From: Gracilariopsis chorda | Taxonomy: Eukaryota; Rhodophyta; Florideophyceae; Gracilariales; Gracilariaceae | Direction: 5' to 3' | NCBI GenBank assembly: GCA_003194525.1 | Contig: NBIV01000140.1 | Span: 144,529-208,528 of the forward strand | DNA: 64,000 nt | Shown here: one piece after another, positions 1-10,522 of the stretch | How positions within the stretch are numbered: the first letter of the stretch is position 1 | Layout of the letters: each line of letters opens with the position of its first letter | The notes under the pieces: model-generated | Told to the model about the DNA's origin: nothing | Seen by the model: only the letters and a program-made list of their open reading frames with translations | Databases searched by the model: none | Position numbers and translations under genes: made by a program

Positions 1-622
1 CGCCGGCGGCGCCGACGAAGACGACGGAGCGGTGGGTTGCGCGGGGAAGACGACGACGGAACTCGCGAAGAACGAAACGTAGAAGCGATCCAGCCCGAGA
101 TAACGCCTATCAAGCGCGGTAGAACGGTAAAGCGGAGCAAGGCGCACAAGACGATGTGCCTTGGGATAGACGCGCACGTACGCGCGGGGTAGAAAGACGC
201 CTCCGAAAGCAGCAGGATGCGGAGAGTGCGCACGCGAGAAAACGGAAGTTGACGTAGCTCGGGAACGAGACGCGCAATGCGCGCGGAGGCAACGTGAGCG
301 GACGCGCAGCAAGTCCTTTGTTCGATGCAGACGACACCGCCTAGGACAGATTTAGGAGGGGAGTTTGGCTCTACCCGAACACTTATCTCTCTTCTACAAC
401 TTTAGTGTAGATCGATTTTGGAGGCGTAAGGGTCGCAGGCAGATATTCAAAGTGGGCGTGGCCTAGTCGTGTCGTTCACTTTTGGCTTAGTACCTAGTCA
501 CGCTAGAAGCGTTTTCGGTGTGGTCTGGTATTCGCTTGCGCCTAAAGGTCGCTAAACGAGAGAGCACGGAGCTTGACGGGAAGGCCTGTTATATAATGCT
601 GAAACGCCGCTCGGGGCGGCGG
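1..622 (-). mobile_element. 5' flank of a LINE whose body lies left of the window
   Basis: This stretch matches 9822-10443, the sequence upstream of LINE ORF1 in the next unit, so it is the 5' region of another module B cut by the window edge. It is CpG-rich up to ~340 and has no intact gene. A TATATAA lies at 590-596 and reads as a TATA box on either strand. Arginine-rich open frames here are by-products of base composition. Confidence 0.8.
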
Positions 623-632
623 TTTTAGGGGG
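623..632 (+). repeat. Telomeric seam, unit 1
   Basis: TTTTAGGGGG lies directly after a GC-rich hairpin (602-621, CGCCGC paired with GCGGCG around CGGGG). It matches the terminal telomere repeat in sequence and orientation and marks the border between a LINE 5' end (left) and module A (right). Confidence 0.65.
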
Positions 633-700
633 AATGTGTCGTGTGCTTGTGGTGCACAAGAATTGGTTGGATATGTTTTTGAATTGCACATTTTTTAATG

Positions 701-741
701 GGCGCTGCCCAGCTTCCAGCATGGAAGCTGAGCATAGCGCC
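701..741 (+). other. Two-tier hairpin at the start of module A, unit 1
   Basis: Inner arms CAGCTTCCA (710-718) and TGGAAGCTG (722-730) are perfect with a 3-base loop. Outer arms GGCGCT (701-706) and AGCGCC (736-741) are also perfect, leaving small internal bulges. The structure is kept in all four units ~70 bases after the telomeric seam. It may be an RNA structure of the PLE 5' region. No hammerhead core is visible. Confidence 0.6.
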
Positions 742-939
742 TGCATAAATGCACACCTCTCGCACTTGTGGCTTCACCGCTTTGGGGAGAGGTAGGAAGG
801 AACTTGCACACCCGAAATGCTCAGTGGCTCGTTCGTCCGCATTGCATCCACCTTTCGCTGAAAAACGCGCACCCCCGACATCATCTTTTCTTGCGCAACA
901 CAAATGTTGAAAAAAAACGCATTCCTTGGTTTCCACAAA

Positions 940-1560
940 TGCCCCCAAAACCAATTGCTTTCGCCCTCTCGCACAATATGCGTTAACATGCCCGCATTGC
1001 GTTGTTTTAGCAAATGTAGCAAAACCAAAGCGCTTTCGCAGTTTTGTACAATGTGCAAAAAAAATCTGCGCTTTGCTTGCTCTCACCTAAACGGCCCAAA
1101 ACGAAGTGCTTTGGCATATTGCTACAATTTGTGAAAACATACACGGATTGCTAGGTTGTGGTAAATGTGCCCAAAACCAAGCGCTTTGCATCATTTGCAC
1201 AATATGCGTAAACATACGCAAAATATTTGCTTTGTGCAAATGTGTCCTAACCAAAGCGCCGTTTTACATTTGTACAATGTGCCAAATATTCACAGGTTGC
1301 TTGGTGTCTGCCAAGCTGCCCAAAACCAAGCGCTTTCCCAAATTCTGCGAATGAAACAAAAAACATTCCCCGCGCTTGGTCTACGAAACGATGACTAAAA
1401 CCAAGCGCATGGAGCATGCGACCAAACCTTGCAAAGCCAGCTCAGAAAGCATCATTCCAAAGCCTACAACACGCACATATGCGCGTGCCGGTATTTTCAA
1501 GACCTCCCTACAAGGTTCTGACTAATCATGGCTAAAACCAAGCGCTGGGGCGCCCTGTAT
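940..1560 (+). repeat. Degenerate ~75-bp satellite, unit 1
   Basis: The motif CCAAAACCAAGCGCTTT recurs with variation near 945, 1020, 1094, 1170, 1247, 1320, 1398 and 1530, mostly 74-77 bases apart. Each repeat also has a TTTGTACAATGTGC / TTTGCACAATATGC-like segment. Isolated AACCAAGCGC copies continue to ~1880, one inverted at ~1685. The many small open frames here are translations of the repeat and not genes. Confidence 0.8.
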
Positions 1561-1714
1561 TGGTGGGCTAAATCTTCAAAAATGGGCTCAATTACGCTAC
1601 TTACACGACATGCACGCGGCACGTGCCATATGTGCCTCAAATCAAGGGCAAACGGCGATGTTAAAACCTAATTTTTTGAAGTACGCGCTTGGTTTTCGTC
1701 GGACCCAAGCATTC

Positions 1715-1722
1715 TATAAATA
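1715..1722 (+). promoter_or_regulatory. Candidate TATA box (TATAAATA), module A unit 1
   Basis: TATAAATA follows the satellite and lies ~180 bases before the first PLE-flanking repeat. It is conserved in all units. It could start transcripts covering the upstream repeat; this is inferred from sequence alone. Confidence 0.35.
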
Positions 1723-1895
1723 CTAGCCAGGTTTTTTGAGGTCAAGCGTTTGTTTCATGACCGGCGCACAACGCTTCGTCATCCACTGAAGGCATCAAAA
1801 AGGTAGATACACCGATTTCACCACTCATTCAACGTTTTGCGTCAGAACCAAGCCCTTGCTGACACCCCTGACAACCAAGCGCAAACCCAACCTTA

Positions 1896-2124
1896 CGGCC
1901 AACACTACTATAAGGAAACATGGAAGCCGCTATACCAGTATGCTACAGTAAATTATATCTGGCTGGCAATCAGAGATCAATGGCCCTACGCAAAGATCCA
2001 TTCCGAAGGCAAAACGGTAGCCAAGACGATAATCTCAAGCAAAGACCACAGAACAGGGATAGGACTAGAAGAAGAATCCAGCAATGACATCCAACACAGC
2101 CCCCGAGACGCGCAGGTCCTCTGA
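1896..2124 (+). repeat. Upstream PLE-flanking repeat (pLTR-like), unit 1
   Basis: About 115 bases (1896-2013) match 4780-4908 at the end of the PLE, in direct orientation, sharing TACCAGTATGCTAC, ATCTGGCTGGC and AACGGTAGC. The open frame here (to 2124) continues ~35 residues past the repeat and looks like the missing RT C-terminus. Thus the upstream repeat is the tail of a preceding PLE copy, the tandem pseudo-LTR layout typical of Penelope-like elements. Confidence 0.65.
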
Positions 2125-2191
2125 GTCCTCCGAGTGCTTGAAGGCCTAGCTGTCACAGCTGTACTACGTAGAGCAGTGCGTAGAATAGGTC

Positions 2192-2199
2192 TATATAAG
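2192..2199 (+). promoter_or_regulatory. Candidate PLE promoter TATA box, unit 1
   Basis: TATATAAG lies ~275 bases before the first PLE ATG (2469), downstream of the pLTR-like repeat, where a PLE internal promoter would be expected. Pyrimidine-rich sequence follows (2215-2245, 2295-2380). It is conserved in all three full units. Confidence 0.5.
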
Positions 2200-2468
2200 G
2201 AACTTTCACCCAGCAAATCCCTTCTCCACTCATCTCTCCTCACCACCAACCGGGGCACTGAAGAGTCCTAAAAACGAAGGCGCTTTGCGTATTTCGATTT
2301 TGTAAGCCTCAAGCCGTCTCTCGTACCCCTTCTATCCTCTCTTTCTCATCCCCCTTTTCTGTCCCTTTCCCACCTCTCACCGCGAGTGACCCGGCATATC
2401 CCCACCATACATTTCAACCAAAAAAATACCTTAAGAGGGACAGTTGCCGTCGTCGATCTCTTCTCAAC

Positions 2469-4810
2469 ATGGCTCCAGGAACCCGGTCTTCTTCAAATGC
2501 CACTTCAAATGATGGGCTATACAGTTGAGTCGAGGAGCACCTCCACACCGTCACTGCAACCCTTGGCAAAGAGATTGAAGACGTCGAGAAGAAGATCGCC
2601 TCACGCCGCGTCGTTTTGCATCAACATATTGAACATCGACGAAATGGAACGCTGCCGAAAGGAATTGTGGCGCCACGAATGCCGCAGTTCCCAGCGACCA
2701 TGGCAAATGAATTCCGTGGGACGTTTGACACCCTTGCTGAGCAGTTCAACAAAAGCGTCGTGGACGTATCCATCGAACTATGGAACTAGGAACTAACTTA
2801 GTTACAGGCCGAGAAAGAACAGATCATCAAAGACACTCGAGAAAAAGTCCATGAGGCGCTTATCTATGCCGCAGGACTCCTTGATGATGTACAACCCTTT
2901 GGGATCACTAGTCTGGTCCAATGCTACATGACTAGCTTTCTAGCTCAACTGAAAGAGCAGAAAAGCAGCGGACCTCCTGAAGAATGCTGCTGCCGAGGCC
3001 GATGAACTGGAGGCTCCTCAGGGACTTGATTGGCTGGACAAAGATGTTCAGTCAATGAAGAAGAAGATAGCCGTTCTTCGCTCTGGTACGGCATAGGCTA
3101 CCTGTAAAGGGAATAAAAAACCCCCAGCGGAGGCAAGAAAACCCCTAAACCGGGAGATGGGAAAGCAAAAGCCGTACAGGCAAAGAAGAACAAGTCGAAA
3201 AAAGGCAAGGCGCTACAGAAAGGGGCGCCAAAGCAAATTAAACCGTTCAAGACCACGGAAACCCGGTTCTTCCATCATCAATGAAGTGAAGTTCAACACC
3301 CCTATTGTTATACGCATCGAAGAGATATCGTACTGTGTACGAAGAGTTCTCTTCGCTGGTAGTGGGTTCGCTATAAGGAATTCACTCCAAGAATGCCTCG
3401 AGGAAGCAATATCAAAGCTCCCAGGAAAACTGGAAAGAACGGGAAAAGTGCTTCCTATACCTACCTCATTAATGGGCATGAGGGACCTGAGAAAGGTTGC
3501 AGAGTTGGTGAGGTCAGCAAGGAAGCCCAGAACCCTTTCTAACATTTTAAAGAAAGGGTTCACACACATCTGGAATAAGGAATGGATTGGCAAGGAAGCA
3601 GAACAGAATCTTGGTCTTGTGCTTATGCACAGAAAGGTATACTCCAGACTCATCGAGTCGGAGTTAAGCAAGGGTGTACTTTCTGAAGTGAAATCATTCC
3701 ACTTTGAGCAGAATTTCAGTAACCTTGCAAGGTTTCCCAGAAGCGGAACGCTACCTCCATTGGACTGGAAAAGCATCCTTGATGAGGCCAAGGAATGCAA
3801 TAGCCCCAATTCACTGTACATCCTTCCGCAGATTCACAAGGCTACACTTGGAAGCAAGCTAATAACAGCTCCATGCTCGTTTGTATGCAGCAGTTTATCA
3901 AGAAGGCTTAGCTCCATCCTGAATGTTGTACAGAAAATCAAGGTGATAAATGTCAACAGCAAACAGGTCGTACGCCAACTGGAATAACTATACGTGCCAA
4001 GGTACTGCGTCTTTGTCACATAAGATGTGGAGCAATGTTACCCCAACATCGACATCAAGGATGCGCGTAAAACCTTGGTGGAGTACTTGCCGGATATCTT
4101 TCAAACCCAGAACATCTTCCGGGCTCGTCCCCAGACTAATTATGAAGAACAACTTCATAACGGTTAGCGGAAAGATACTGAAGCAAGAAACAGATACAGC
4201 AACTGGTACAGCAGTGGCACTAGCCTTCACAAACATATATCTGTACTTAAACTTCTCGCGAATCTTCAAAACATTTGCCAACAGGATCATCTTCCAAAGA
4301 CGTAACGTTGATGATGGATTAATGATCCTAAGGTACATGGATTCTGCCCTAACGATTATGGAATTCCTTAATGCTTGCACAAACCTCTCTCTAACGTATG
4401 AGATGAGCACTGAAAGGGCAGTTTTCTTGGACCTCGAGATATACAAAGGAGAACGATTCCGAAAGGAAAATAAGTTGGATCTCATGGTGTACACAAAACC
4501 CATATCCAAGTTCCTTTATCTCCATGGCACATCTGATCATCCGGAACACGTCTTTACGGGTATTGTGAAAGGAGAAATGATCAGATTTCTCCGGAACACG
4601 GACTCTTAGGACATATGCGAAAAGAAAGTAGCCTTTCTTTTCGGAACATTAGCCCAAAGCGGATACTCTGGAAGGTACCTCAGAGACGCAATCCGATATG
4701 TAAGCAGCAAGGATAAAAATTCATATCTCCATGGAATTATGGATAAGGAAGAGTTCAATCGAGGCTCCTTTGTCACTTGCCAGTACCACCCCGAAGCCAA
4801 GAAACCATGA
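2469..4810 (+). pseudogene. Penelope-like reverse transcriptase, decayed, unit 1
   Basis: The order is coiled-coil N-terminal region (ATG 2469), lysine-rich linker (~3130-3250), then RT. RT landmarks: LYILPQIHK (~3817), DVEQCYPNID in the motif A position (~4022), a G/T-rich motif B region (~4190-4220), NVDDGLMI (~4306) where YxDD is expected, FLDLEI (~4425), and the PLE thumb signatures SDHPEH and a GEMIRFLR / SGYSGRYL pair. Homology continues to 4908. No GIY-YIG endonuclease is visible, as in endonuclease-free telomeric PLEs. Breaks: TGA 2526, a frameshift near 2965, stops at 3985 and 4018, a frameshift near 4140, stops at 4607 and 4808. A 42-base GT-AG intron with ACTAAC branch site is likely at 2766-2807. 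The family is well supported; it is inactive. Confidence 0.85.
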
Positions 4811-4908
4811 AAGCGGCAATACCAGTATGCTACGTTAAAGTACATCTGGCTGGCCACCTGAGATCAATTGCCCCACAAAAATATCCACTCCAAAGGCCAA
4901 ACGGTAGC
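4780..4908 (+). repeat. Downstream PLE-flanking repeat (pLTR-like), unit 1
   Basis: Direct repeat of 1896-2013. It encodes the end of the RT reading frame and stops abruptly after AACGGTAGC, where a G-run begins. The upstream copy has TGG and AGA where this copy has TGA codons, so this copy is the more decayed. Confidence 0.65.
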
Positions 4909-4943
4909 GGGGGGGGGTTCAGCTCAGCCCGTAAGGGCTGAGC
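4909..4943 (+). other. G-run and hairpin at the PLE/LINE border, unit 1
   Basis: Nine G (4909-4917) follow the truncated PLE repeat, then TTCA and a perfect 9-bp hairpin, GCTCAGCCC (4922-4930), loop GTAA, GGGCTGAGC (4935-4943). Seen from the LINE strand this is the 3' end of the LINE transcript, closed by a C-run. The G-run may be a telomeric remnant used as the LINE target. Confidence 0.6.
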
Positions 4944-5392
4944 CACTATTTATTGTGGTCATTTTCCCAATGATTGAGCAACAGACTACACACTAACCTA
5001 TATGCTTGCCAAATGAGGGGGGGAATGAGTAGGGAGGCTGTTCCTTGCTTGCCCCGGCGGGGATCCATTAGATTCCCGTACCTGTAGCAGGGCAGGTACA
5101 AAGTGTCAGTCAGGAGCCGCATGGTTGCGGGTGAGTTTCAAGTCTTCTCAAACGAGGCGTTTTCCAATCCACGAGCCGGGTGGTGCAGAGAGCGTTGAGG
5201 GAGAGAAGGTGTGGGAGTCGTCCAAAGTCTTGCGGTAGAGGTGAAATCAGAGTAAGCGTACCGGCTCTATGCTTCATCTGTTGCCCTCGTTCCGCCCGGT
5301 TCCAACTCCGGGTCATCCAAATCAACGATCTTCAGCCTTGACGTGGCGGTTTGGCTGTTATAGCTTAGTCGGACATCGTTGTAGCTATTTCT

Positions 5393-8302
5393 CTAATGGA
5401 GGTCACGAAGCGAAGCACACTTTTCCAGCACTTCATCAGCTTCCTTTTCCAGGGAGGGGGACCAAGAGTTTCGATCTAATAGGCGTCGCATATCGGGAAC
5501 CAAGGCCCGAAGAGCATCTGTTCGAACAGGGAGCTTCGATAGATACCAAAGAACTCCTTGATGTACAGCCTTGCGAGAAAGGGTGCAGGACTTTAATAAA
5601 CGAGCGAGGGTAGTCCAGGAGATAGGCGTAACACGCGCGCGACCCATATTAGCGAGATCAAACTCTTCCATATATATCTTACGCTTCACGACCGTTTTGA
5701 AATCCGTCAACCCATCAATATCATCCGGGAGCTTCATCCGTTCCAGTTCCATTCGCACAGCTGGTATGTCCCTTGCCAGCTGCCAAGCGCGAGACGCACG
5801 CGCCCACAGTTCCGCTTTGTGTGGAGATTAATTGCGAGTTTCATGAGAAACAAGACGAAGAAGGCGGAAGCGAGCAGCGAGAGCAGCGATATGCACGCGA
5901 CGGCGAGTTTGCAGGGAGGGCAACTTCGTCAATGCGCACGAGCGATCCAGATGAGAGGGGGCGACAGACACCCCAAGGATCCAGGCGTGAGCTTCCATTT
6001 CCAGTTTTTTCGATAGACTGGAGACCTCTGCAGTGAGCGGCTGTACAGGGAGGCAATACTCGAACAGCGAGAGTATCTTTGTCCTGACGATATTAACCTT
6101 GCTCAGCACGGAGAGCGGGGAATCAGACGTGATGCAGCGAATCCGGCGCAGCCCGACTCTAGCCGAGTCGATTCTCTCCAAAAACCTCTGGGGAGTAGGC
6201 CCGCGGTGTGAGAAAGAAAACCACAGATAGCAAGCTTCTTCCACCACCTGTATAGGTTCCTGGCCCAGTAAGAAAGGTTCATGACCATTTCCGCATACGA
6301 CGTAGGACTTGGAGGCATTCCATCGCATACCCATGATATTTGCCCAAGAGCTGCAAGCGTTGAGTTGCTTCATAAGAGTAGCATTGTCTTCAGCCAGTAA
6401 AGCGACATCATCCGCGAAATAACTAGACACACTCCTGGGGATCCGACACAGATATTCCAAGAATGTGTCCATAAAGATATTAAAGAGATTCGGGCTGAGT
6501 GGATCGCCTTGGGGAACTCCAATGACCATAGTTGCCAAGACATTCGAGACTTGCTGCTTTGTCTTGATCCGAATTGGCGTTAAGAGAGCCGGGAGCATAC
6601 GAGAAGTGTCAACTGGGAGACGGGCGGTACATAGATCCAGTAGTTTCCCGCGAGGCACCGGGTCATAGGCACTCTTCAAATCCAGAAACGCAGCGTTGGA
6701 GAAGCCTTCGCGCGCGCACTTAGCAGCGTAAGCAACTCCCAGCTCTGTGTTAGAGCCCTGGATGAAGCCCCATTGGTTGCGGTGGAAGAGGTACACTTCC
6801 GAGATGCAGTAGTGGAGAGCCTTCGTTATCACCTTTCGCAACACCGATAGCAGTGTGATTGGGCGGTAAATGGCAGGAAGGGTTGGGTCACCTTTCTTGT
6901 AGATGGGAGCCACAAAGCCAGAACGAAGGATGCGCGGGGTATAAGCGAGTCTGCCTACAGCCGTCCATAGTTCCAAGAGAGCGGTCGAAAAGAGTCCAGG
7001 CTCCAGTTTCAGAGCTTCCAAGTGGACAAAATCCGGTCCAGGAGACTTCTTCTTCTTTCCGCAGGTAATAGCCATTTCCAAATGCTTCTTTAAATATGGC
7101 GGTACTTCGAAATTCCCGACCGATACGATCGGTTCTTCATCAGGCTGGTGGGCCTGCAGGTGAGCTGTGAAGTCGTCAGGAGTGAGCTTCACGGGTTCGA
7201 GGTTAGATCCCTCGGAGCGTACAAGCCTGTTAAGCTTTGGGATAAGATCCTCAGGGGGACCTTCTTCAAGTTCATCCCGTTGTTGGTCGGCTATCCGGCG
7301 ACGGTTTCTCCGGAACTTTCGCTTGATTTTGCGATCAAGAGCCTTGACCTTGGCACGCAGGTTGACTGACTGCGGTACCATTTTGAGTAGTCGAGACCTT
7401 TCCTTCGCCATTAAGTCCAGTTCCCGGTTCCAGCCAGGCCTGTGACGAGCTGGTCTGGGAGAGATATTTCCTAACCAAGGCCGTAAGATGTCCTTAGCGA
7501 GCTCCAAAGTAGCAGATTCCAGAGCATCGGGTGATTCCACTGCTTGTAGCTGCGTGATGGCTGTCGAGAGATGCTTTTTGTAGGAACGCTTGGCTTCATC
7601 CTGGAGCTTGGGGTTGCTTAGGAGAGCCTGGGAGATATGATCCTTCAACGTATTTGATGTCGTTAGTGGGAAAAAGACGAGCACTGGAGCATGATCCGAT
7701 GGCCAAGAGCCTCCCAATACGCGTGGGACCGAGGCCGAGAGCCCTCGATACAAGAATATGTCCACCACGCTAGAGCCACGATGGGTGATGTAGGTGGGAG
7801 ACTTCGGAGCGGCGATCATAAAACGGGACTGCATCATCCATTTCCAAAGCCGATTACCCTGAGGAGTCGTGATCTTGTCCCATCTGCTGTTACGGGCATT
7901 CAGGTCACCAACAATAATTGCAGATCCCCTACTCAGCCGCGTAACATCGAAGAGGAAAGATTGCATCTCTTCGGCGGAACACTGAGGCTTGACATACACA
8001 CACAAGAAATTGACGGAGAGAAACGTACCAGCCAAGATCTGGTATGCACGAGTAGAGACTTCTTCTCGCTTCTTGAAGGCGCCATATTTCTTATAGAAAA
8101 CAGCGACGCCTCCACCAAGTCGGGAGCGGTTGGGCGAAGAGTAGGCGTCCGCCGAATCATAGAACAGCGCTTCATCCTCGACAATCCTCCCTGCTGACCA
8201 AGTCTCCGTAAGACAGACAAGGTCAGACATGTTGAGCAGTGTTTTGACACTGCCCAGTTTGGGTGTGGTGCACCCATTAATGTTGAAAGTGGTGATCAGC
8301 AT
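5393..8302 (-). pseudogene. LINE ORF2: endonuclease and reverse transcriptase, unit 1
   Basis: The frame runs 970 codons from ATG at 8302 with one internal TAA at codon 825 (5828-5830; GAA in unit 3). Residues 1-210 are an APE-type endonuclease: FNING (6-10), TETW with E33, GDLNAR (132-137), SDHAPV (202-207). The RT follows: SGFVAPIYKKGD (461-472), YRPITLLS (479-486), motif A FLDLKSAYD (539-547), motif B GVPQGDPLSP (595-604), motif C FADD (629-632). The C-terminal ~280 residues have no recognised RNase H or zinc knuckle. After TAG at 5393 the frame stays open ~45 codons to another TAG. Catalytic residues are intact, so only the stop marks it as dead. Confidence 0.88.
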
Positions 8303-9732
8303 TCAGCGGAGGCCTCTTGGCGCGCTGGCAAGAGTTCCTTAGGCGGGTGTTCCTGGTCTTCTTCAACGCAGTGCGGTGGTTCCTGCATCCGAGAAGTTTC
8401 ATCGGCCTCACTGCGTGTTGAAGGTTCCGGCGAATCGAACTCGAGCGAGGGATGGGAGTCCTTTAGACCTTGAGCCTGCTTGGAGTACCACTCCTTCGCG
8501 GTGGGAGATCTTGAGCGGAGCGCACACCAATTCCAGCGACGATAACATGATTTGGCATAAGTTCTCACATTTGCTGGGCTTGATTTCGACCCAGTTGGAT
8601 CAAAAGTCTCCAGGTGACGGCGGCGAAGAATGGCCATGGTCGAGGTGAGCCTGTGAACCAGGGGGCGGTGGCATAGAACCTCCAAGATATTGTTTCCAAT
8701 AAACGAAAGACCCACACCCGCCCATTTCGGAAGGGATAAAAGAAGCGCCTTCCTTAGAGCACCCAGAGGTCCCCTGGGTACATTGCCAAAATAAACCGCG
8801 ACCAGGCTTGGTCGGGCATTTTGCTGGGGCCGAGAGAACCCCGCAGCGGCTAGAACTTTCCTGGTGTCGGCGATCTTCGTCTTCGTCTGCTCGGGAAGCT
8901 TTTCCAGGGCAGGCTTAGCGGCGATTTCCGCCCAAGAGGGCTTAGAGGAATTGACGGTTTTGATTTTTCGACCTTCATCGGCCGAGACTGACGCCATTCC
9001 CTTTGAAGCGACGGCAAGTGAAAGATACTCCTTGGGAGCAGGAGCAGCCGGCAGAGGTCTCGATTGCTTCACTCGGGCGGGCGCAGGTTCTGCTTCCGTC
9101 TTCTGTGATGTGATTTGGGCTTTGAGGGCCCTGATTTCTTCCTGTAGATCGTTGATAGTTTCAATAAAATGTCCACATTGAGCCATTAGTACATTGTTTT
9201 CCAGTTCCAATTCTTCATAAGTCTCCTTCTTCTTAAGCTTCACGGCTGAGTCCAAAACATAGGACGTCGATGAGGCCACGGATTCCAAGGGTTTGGGAGA
9301 ATCGGCGTCCAAGGTAGACGGTAAAGCGGAGAAAATAGAGGCCTTTGGTCCCTGCGGGGTGTTGGGGATCCGCCTTTGAAATCCTTGTGGTTTCCGTGGT
9401 GCGGTCGGGGCATCGGAGGCCTGAGGCTCTCGAGGAGGAGCGACTGTGGGAGCAGGGGCCTCCGCCGGCACTGATGTTGCAGCCAGAAGTGCATCAAGTC
9501 TGCCTCCGGTAATCTTCCTTTGACTAATGCGGCACTTCGCTATGAGACGGCCATGAGCAGACCCGTTAAGGGCAAGGAGCTTGGGCTTCTTGCAATAAGC
9601 AAAAGAAAGAAAGGTCTTCTTCCTCGTGAACTCTTCGGTAAACGCCCATTTGCGGCTTTCGGGTGTTAGGGTCCCGGAATCCTCAGAATCTTTGAAAACG
9701 GTGTGTCCACCTTTGGTAGCCGTATTTAACAA
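8296..9732 (-). CDS. LINE ORF1, nucleic-acid-binding type, start codon lost, unit 1
   Basis: An open frame of 478 codons ends in TGA overlapping the ORF2 ATG (8296-8302), a stop-restart arrangement common in LINEs. It has a basic, Ala/Pro-rich N-terminal half, a coiled-coil (~residues 165-215, ETYEELELENN onward), and a C-terminal domain with YFGNVPRGPLG and LSFIGNNILEVL, typical of ORF1 proteins that bind element RNA. No CCHC knuckle is present. The expected ATG, present in unit 3 at 29332-29334, is ACG here (9721-9723), so translation may be lost although the frame is otherwise intact. Confidence 0.75.
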   Translation of the reverse strand: MLNTATKGGHTVFKDSEDSGTLTPESRKWAFTEEFTRKKTFLSFAYCKKPKLLALNGSAHGRLIAKCRISQRKITGGRLDALLAATSVPAEAPAPTVAPPREPQASDAPTAPRKPQGFQRRIPNTPQGPKASIFSALPSTLDADSPKPLESVASSTSYVLDSAVKLKKKETYEELELENNVLMAQCGHFIETINDLQEEIRALKAQITSQKTEAEPAPARVKQSRPLPAAPAPKEYLSLAVASKGMASVSADEGRKIKTVNSSKPSWAEIAAKPALEKLPEQTKTKIADTRKVLAAAGFSRPQQNARPSLVAVYFGNVPRGPLGALRKALLLSLPKWAGVGLSFIGNNILEVLCHRPLVHRLTSTMAILRRRHLETFDPTGSKSSPANVRTYAKSCYRRWNWCALRSRSPTAKEWYSKQAQGLKDSHPSLEFDSPEPSTRSEADETSRMQEPPHCVEEDQEHPPKELLPARQEASAEC

Positions 9733-10443
9733 AATGAGGGGCAGCCACGAAGTTCACAAAGTAGGTCCTTAGCCTGTGGTTGGCTGGGAGCGGTACACGT
9801 GGCTGTCAGCTCGCTGGAACCCGCCGGCGGCGCCGACGAAGACGACGGAGCGGTGGGTTGCGCGGGGAAGACGACGACGGAACTCGCGAAGAACGAAACG
9901 TAGAAGCGATCCAGCCCGAGATAACGCCTATCAAGCGCGGTAGAACGGTAAAGCGGAGCAAGGCGCACAAGACGATGTGCCTTGGGATAGACGCGCACGT
10001 ACGCGCGGGGTAGAAAGACGCCTCCGAAAGCAGCAGGATGCGCAGAGTGCGCACGCGAGAAAACGGAAGTTGACGTAGCTCGGGAACGAGACGCGCAATG
10101 CGCGCGGAGGCAACGTGAGCGGACGCGCAGCAAGTCCTTTGTTCGATGCAGACGACACCGCCTAGGACAGATTTAGGAGGGGAGTTTGGCTCTACCCGAA
10201 CACTTATCTCTCTTCTACAACTTTAGTGTAGATCGATTTTGGAGGCGTAAGGGTCGCAGGCAGATATTCAAAGTGGGCGTGGCCTAGTCGTGTCGTTCAC
10301 TTTTGGCTTAGTACCTAGTCACGCTAGAAGCGTTTTCGGTGTGGTCTGGTATTCGCTTGCGCCTAAAGGTCGCTAAACGAGAGAGCACGGAGCTTGACGG
10401 GAAGGCCTGTTATATAATGCTGAAACGCCGCTCGGGGCGGCGG

Positions 10444-10454
10444 TTTTAGGGGGG
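10444..10454 (+). repeat. Telomeric seam, unit 2
   Basis: TTTTAGGGGGG after the GC-rich hairpin, the equivalent of 623-632 with one extra G. It separates the unit 1 LINE from module A of unit 2. Confidence 0.65.
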
Positions 10455-10522
10455 AATGTGTCGTGTGCTTGTGGTGCACAAGAATTGGTTGGATATGTTT
10501 TTGAATTGCACATTTTTTAATG

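Larger units (their letters stand above)
4918..10443 (-). mobile_element. LINE (non-LTR retrotransposon), module B, unit 1
   Basis: Two-ORF LINE on the - strand: CpG-rich 5' region (9733-10443), ORF1, ORF2 overlapping by ATGCTGA, and a ~450-base 3' region ending in a hairpin at the G-run. It is bounded left by the G-run and right by a TTTTAGGGGGG seam, so it may have inserted at telomeric repeats. Its orientation, 3' end toward the centromere side, is what priming by a telomeric G-strand would give. A TATATAA at 10411-10417 is a possible promoter. No poly(A) tail is seen. Confidence 0.75.

Noticed and set aside
768-1398. Small Cys/His-rich frames with repeating MCPKPSALHH-like peptides
   Set aside because: They are translations of the 75-bp satellite in several phases and on both strands.
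3213-3821. 202-codon - strand frame opposite the PLE RT, and its copies
   Set aside because: Antisense shadow; RT homology is clear on the + strand.
9726-10133. 135-codon Arg/Ser/Ala-rich frame upstream of LINE ORF1
   Set aside because: It lies in the CpG-rich 5' region with several overlapping frames on both strands, as expected from base composition. No domain features.
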